Below are positions 60,188 to 64,000 of a stretch of DNA of 64,000 nt, in pieces (positions within the stretch are counted from its first letter, which is position 1; each line of letters starts with the position of its first letter). The notes beneath the pieces are model-generated. The model saw nothing but the letters and a program-made list of their open reading frames with translations. It was not told where the DNA came from and did not search any database. The DNA is from Persicimonas caeni (GTDB lineage: Bacteria > Myxococcota_A > Bradymonadia > Bradymonadales > Bradymonadaceae). The DNA lies in contig NZ_CP041186.1 of NCBI RefSeq assembly GCF_006517175.1, forward strand, positions 4,987,074 through 5,051,073. Direction: 5' to 3'. The position numbers and the translations under genes were made by a program.

Positions 60188-60313
60188 GCGCCGCGACCCC
60201 CTGCGAGGGCGCCGCGACCCCCTGCGAGGGCGCCGCGACCCCCTGCGAGGGCGCCGCGACCCCCTGCGAGGGCGCCGCGACCCCCTGCGAGGGCGCCGCG
60301 ACCCCCTGCGAGT
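60188..60313. repeat. 21-bp tandem repeat, six copies
   Basis: The unit GCGCCGCGACCCCCTGCGAG(G) starts at 60188, 60209, 60230, 60251, 60272 and 60293, nearly identical. Being 7 codons long it keeps all frames open, which makes false long ORFs on both strands. Confidence 0.93.
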
Positions 60314-60330
60314 GAGTTACCCCCCCTGCG

Positions 60331-60640
60331 ACAGCCGCGACCACGGTTACGGTCACGGCTACGGCTACGGTTACGGCTACGGCTACGGCTACGGTTACGG
60401 TCACGGCTACGGCTACGGCTACGGTCACGGCTACGGCTACGGTCACGGCTACGGCACCCGAGACCGGCTCCGCGACCGTGTTCGTGTTCGTGTCCGTGTT
60501 CGTGTTCGTGTTCGTGTCCGTGACCGTAACCGTGCCCGTGACCGTAACCGTGCCCGTGTTCGTGTCCGTGTTCGTGTCCGTGACCGTGACCGTGTCCGTG
60601 ACCGTGTCCGTGTCCGTGACCGGCCCCGCACGTGTGAGGT
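60331..60640. repeat. Hexanucleotide satellite C, strand-switching
   Basis: Left part (60336-60452) of GGTTAC/GGCTAC/GGTCAC hexamers, a core GGCACCCGAGACCG (60452-60465), then a right part (60475-60622) of GTGTTC/GTGTCC/GTGACC/GTAACC hexamers in the opposite strand sense. It ends ACCGGCCCCGCACGTG as array A does. The longest of the three. Confidence 0.9.
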
Positions 60641-60697
60641 GCGCGTGGGCGCGCTCCCCAGCCAGGAGGTAAGCGGTATTGCATTCAAGCGGACGAA

Positions 60698-63600
60698 TTA
60701 TCGGGCAGATTCGAGTTTTTCGGTCGCGTGATGCGTCGCCTTCGCTCGTTCTTGGTTGCCCACCTTGACCCACTGCTCTCGGGCGAAGCCGAGCAGCGCC
60801 TTGGCGCAGTCGGTTTGTTCGCGTTCGACACACAACTCGCCGGCGAGTTCGAAAAGGATCGCCAAGTCGACGTCGACCAGATTATGAGTCCTGATGGTGG
60901 CGATCAGATGGGGCGTGGCGCGGTCGAGAGTGCTCCAATCGCCCGCGCTGGCCATGACCACCAGCTCCATGGCGCGTACGTACACGAGCATCAGTGTGCG
61001 ATTGTCGCGCTCGAACTCCTCGCGGACTTGCTCCACGAGCGGCTCGGCGCTGTGAAATTGGCGGCGCTGCAGGTGAACCAGGGCCAGGTTGAGCTTGGCC
61101 GTCGAGTTCATCGAGGGGTCGCTTTGCGCTGTTTGGTTCATCACGCGACGGTAGACGCGGCTTGCTTCGCTCAAGTCGCCGCGCATGCGGGCGAGTTCGC
61201 CGAACTCGAGCAGCAATTCAGCCCCGCGCACATAGGTGCCCAGTTCGCGGTAGATTTCGAGGGCGCGCTGCAGGTGGGTCTGCGCGGCGTCGAGGTTGCC
61301 GCGGCGACGCTCACAGCTTCCGAGAATAAAGTAGCGAGACAGCAGACGGCCGGGCACCGCGCAGTCGAGCGACTCGGTGAGCTTGGCGACGGCTTCATCG
61401 AAGCGGCCGAGTCGCTGCAAGATGGCGCCCATGGCCTGGGCGATATCGCCGGCCAGTTCGGCGTCGGTCTGCGACGGGCCCAAGAAGCGCTGGGCCGTCT
61501 CCAGGTCGCCCAGCGCGGCGTCGTAATCGCCGTGGATGTGGTGAACCTTGGCGCGGCGAAAGTGGGTGCGTGCCAAGAGGCGCGCGTCGTCGAGTTGTCG
61601 AGCGGTGTCGACGGCGCGCTGGGCGGCCACTATGGCTGTCTGGTGCTGTGCCTGCAGGGAGAGCGTGTGGGCGCGCAACATGTCGTTTTGCGCGCGGGGC
61701 GCGCAGATCTCGGGCAACTGGAGCGCGTCGATGGCATCACGGTGTAGGTCGAGGAGGGTCAACGTGGTGTCGAATTCACCGGCATTGCCGCGCGCCTTCG
61801 CCCCCTCGAGCAGCGGCTCGAGCGCCTCTTGGTAGGACTCCGCGGCCAACAGGTGACGGCCGAGCCTCTCGGCGAGTTGGGGTTCGTCGTCGTACAGGCG
61901 TTGGAGGACCTGGGCGCAGATGAAGTGGTGGGCGACCAGTCGGTCGTGTTGCTCGGCGCGGCGCTCGAGTGACTCGCGCAGCATGCCGTGGACGAAGCGG
62001 ATGCCGGTGTCGGCGTCTTCGAGCAGGTTGTGTTGCAGCAGGGTTTGCGTGGCCGCCTCGGGGTAGGCCCAGCCGGCTTCGTCGAGGCAAGCTCGCCACT
62101 CGTCGTCGTCGACCTCCATGCCGAGCACGGCGGCGAGCTCGAGGGCGCACATCGTCGCGTCGTCGGCGTCGGCCAGGACCTCGTCGAGGCGGCTCGACCA
62201 GACGTCGAAGATGTCGGCGGGGATCTGGGCGTGTTCGCCGTCGGCGAGCACGAAGCCCTCCTCGCCGACCTCGAGCACGCCCCGGTCGACCCAGTCACCG
62301 ATGAGCTGGACCGCGAAGAGGGGGTTGCCGCCGGTGCGATCGGCGACCTTGCGGGCCAGGGCGGGCGACAGGTAGAGCAGCTTTTCGATCAGGTCGGCCT
62401 GCTCGTACTTGGAGAGCGGGTCGAGGCCGACGTGGGTGATGGTCTCGTCGACGGCGAGCTCGGCGATCTTGGAGTGGGCGGCCGACTCGTCGGCCAGCGC
62501 CTCGTCGCGGATGGTGCCGAGCAGCAAGATGGGCAGCCGGGCGCACAGCTCGCTGTCGAGGCAGAAGCGCAAAAAGGCGAGGCTGTCGGTCGACCACTGC
62601 AGGTCGTCGAGCCACACGATCACCGCGCGCTTCTGGGCCATCAGCTCGAGCAGGCGGGCGACGAGCGCGTAGCGTTGCTGGGGCCGGGCGAATTGGATCT
62701 TGCGTTGGCCCCGGGCGACATCGGTTTCGGTCGCCGGCGAGATGAGCTCGGCCAGCGCGTCCCACTCGTAGGCGTCGTTGACCCCGCGCGAGCGGTACCA
62801 GTCGCGCAGCCGGGCGACGAGGTCGGCGCGGTCGAGGCCGGCGGCGCGAAAGTGGCGCGCGAGCATGCGCGGCAGGCCCTCGGCGCCGCCGGGGTTGGGG
62901 CTGTGGGTGGCCTGCAGGTGGACGGCCGCGCCCGACTCGAGGGCGCGCTCGCAGAGCCACTGGGCCAAAAAGCTCTTGCCCACGCCCGACGGGCCGCGAA
63001 CGAGCGCGGCGCGGGGGCTGCGGGTCTCGATGGCCTCGCAGAGCGTGTTCCAAAGGGCGTCGCGCTCGTCTTCGCGGCCGACCATCGGGATATGGCGCAG
63101 CCCGTAGAGGCCGAGGCCGGCGCCCAGCAGCCGGATCGAGGGGCGTCGGCCGACCATGTGCTGCCAGCTCGTCGACAAGGGGGCAGGGGCGGCGTCCAGA
63201 AGTGGTCCCGCCGAGGCGGGCGGTCGAGTGGGCGGGGGCGGCTCGTCGAGGACGGGCGCCGAGCTTCGAATCGCGCGTCCCGGTCCCGTCGAGTTCAACA
63301 GCTCGTCGAAGGGTGCGAGCACCAGGGTGCTGGCCTGGCCGCTAAAATCGTAGGCGTCGCCTCGCGGCGCGTCCTCGTCGGGCGCGTCCATCAACAACAG
63401 CGGCCAGGCGGCGTCGGCGGCGTTTCGAAAGCGCTCGAGGGGGTTCTTTTGAAGGAGTCGTCGCACCCAGCCCTCGAACTCGTCGGGCACCGCGATGCGC
63501 GGCTTCAGGCGAGGGACGGGGGCGCGCAGGTGCTTTTGGGCGACCTGAACGATGGAGCGGCCCGCGTAGGCCGGCTCGCCACAGACCAGGTAATAGGCCA

Positions 63601-64000
63601 GGCACCCGATGGAGTAGAGGTCGGTCCAGGGGCCGACGTCTCGCCAGCGTCCACGAAACTGCTCGGGGGACATGAACGCGGGCGTGCCGCAGGCCCCGCG
63701 GGTGGTCGCGTCCTCGACGCGTTCGGCGACGAAGGCGAGCCCGAAGTCGGTCAGCTTGACGCCGGTCCAGCCGGCCTTGTCGTGCTGCGAGACGTCGTCC
63801 AGCAGGATATTGGCCGGCTTGATGTCGCGGTGGACCATGCCGCGAGCGTGGGCGTGGGCCAGGGCGTCGAGCAGCGACAAGAGGATGGAGCGGATCGACC
63901 CAAAGGAGAGCTGGCGCTCGACGTCGGCCAGCGAGCCCCTGGGGCACAGCTCCATGGCCAGATACGGGCTCTGAGCTCGAAGTTCGCCCAGCGTCGCCTC
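60698..64000 (-). CDS. Ser/Thr protein kinase with AAA ATPase and TPR domains (partial, 5' end outside)
   Basis: The frame is open to the window edge (…ATLGELRAQSPYLAMELCPRG) and lacks the N-terminal kinase lobe. It keeps HRDIKPANILL, TDFGLAF, CGTPAFMSPEQFRG, a Pro-rich linker (~residues 230-270), MVGREDERDALW, GPSGVGKS, AVIVWLDDLQW and C-terminal TPR-like repeats. It aligns over its whole length with the kinase gene at 54599-57961, at both protein and DNA level (for example GGGCCAAAAAGCTCTTGCCC in both). Hence a tandem duplication separated by the satellite region and one small gene. Confidence 0.9.
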   Translation of the reverse strand, partial: EATLGELRAQSPYLAMELCPRGSLADVERQLSFGSIRSILLSLLDALAHAHARGMVHRDIKPANILLDDVSQHDKAGWTGVKLTDFGLAFVAERVEDATTRGACGTPAFMSPEQFRGRWRDVGPWTDLYSIGCLAYYLVCGEPAYAGRSIVQVAQKHLRAPVPRLKPRIAVPDEFEGWVRRLLQKNPLERFRNAADAAWPLLLMDAPDEDAPRGDAYDFSGQASTLVLAPFDELLNSTGPGRAIRSSAPVLDEPPPPTRPPASAGPLLDAAPAPLSTSWQHMVGRRPSIRLLGAGLGLYGLRHIPMVGREDERDALWNTLCEAIETRSPRAALVRGPSGVGKSFLAQWLCERALESGAAVHLQATHSPNPGGAEGLPRMLARHFRAAGLDRADLVARLRDWYRSRGVNDAYEWDALAELISPATETDVARGQRKIQFARPQQRYALVARLLELMAQKRAVIVWLDDLQWSTDSLAFLRFCLDSELCARLPILLLGTIRDEALADESAAHSKIAELAVDETITHVGLDPLSKYEQADLIEKLLYLSPALARKVADRTGGNPLFAVQLIGDWVDRGVLEVGEEGFVLADGEHAQIPADIFDVWSSRLDEVLADADDATMCALELAAVLGMEVDDDEWRACLDEAGWAYPEAATQTLLQHNLLEDADTGIRFVHGMLRESLERRAEQHDRLVAHHFICAQVLQRLYDDEPQLAERLGRHLLAAESYQEALEPLLEGAKARGNAGEFDTTLTLLDLHRDAIDALQLPEICAPRAQNDMLRAHTLSLQAQHQTAIVAAQRAVDTARQLDDARLLARTHFRRAKVHHIHGDYDAALGDLETAQRFLGPSQTDAELAGDIAQAMGAILQRLGRFDEAVAKLTESLDCAVPGRLLSRYFILGSCERRRGNLDAAQTHLQRALEIYRELGTYVRGAELLLEFGELARMRGDLSEASRVYRRVMNQTAQSDPSMNSTAKLNLALVHLQRRQFHSAEPLVEQVREEFERDNRTLMLVYVRAMELVVMASAGDWSTLDRATPHLIATIRTHNLVDVDLAILFELAGELCVEREQTDCAKALLGFAREQWVKVGNQERAKATHHATEKLESAR

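Noticed and set aside
59627-60833. Long frames coding Ala-Pro-Arg, Gly-Tyr-Gly-His or Val-Thr runs over the 21-bp repeat and satellite C
   Set aside because: The 21-bp and 6-bp units keep all frames open by length alone; a terminator precedes them.

Overview
The window is GC-rich bacterial chromosome, about 60 % or more GC by eye. It contains large lipoproteins with a short Cys-rich motif behind the lipobox, several Ser/Thr-kinase/AAA ATPase/TPR proteins, single-copy housekeeping genes and many GTG/TTG starts. This mix suggests a deltaproteobacterium-type predator or social lineage (Myxococcota or Bradymonadota-like). That assignment is an inference from gene content; no rRNA is present.

Left part (1-21.4 kb): the last 54 codons of a lasso-peptide B2 (transglutaminase-like) protein overlap a nucleotidyltransferase-fold gene. 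The str-S10-spc-alpha ribosomal superoperon follows: rpsL, rpsG, fusA, tuf, rpsJ, rplD, rplW, rplB, rpsS, rplV, rpsC, rplP, rpmC, rpsQ, rplN, rplX, rplE, rpsN (zinc type), rpsH, rplF, rplR, rpsE, rpmD, rplO, secY, adk, infA, rpmJ, rpsM, rpsK, rpoA, rplQ. Two normally fixed members, rplC (L3) and rpsD (S4), are absent from their slots and from the window. Several intrinsic terminators and sigma70-type promoters divide the cluster into probable sub-operons.

Middle part (21.4-32.3 kb): a lipoprotein with two fused alkaline-phosphatase domains; a TrpC-TrpF fusion whose TrpC half has lost nearly all catalytic residues; panB and panC on either side of a hybrid sensor kinase; and a FadR-like TetR regulator followed by etfB and etfA, with two palindromic operators in the TetR promoter.

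Surface and stress part (32.4-54.1 kb): two paralogous Ig/cadherin-repeat lipoproteins, a ceramidase-fold lipoprotein, clpB, pyrG, a lipoprotein joining a CxxCH haem domain to a PHM-type copper monooxygenase, a Tpx-like peroxiredoxin without its resolving Cys, a secernin-type C69 peptidase, acylphosphatase and hrpB. Inverted decamer arrays with stop codons in all frames lie between the convergent pyrG and monooxygenase genes.

Right part (54.1-64 kb): a small protein that is clearly a bacterial CULT domain, the thalidomide-binding domain of cereblon. It sits downstream of a kinase/ATPase/TPR gene whose paralogue runs off the right edge. Between the paralogues are about 2.7 kb of unusual DNA: hexanucleotide satellites that reverse strand around a core, a 157-bp tandem repeat with GNRA-type hairpins, a 21-bp tandem repeat, GC palindromes, and one small helical protein gene of unknown function. 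This segment and the CULT gene are the least conventional parts of the window.
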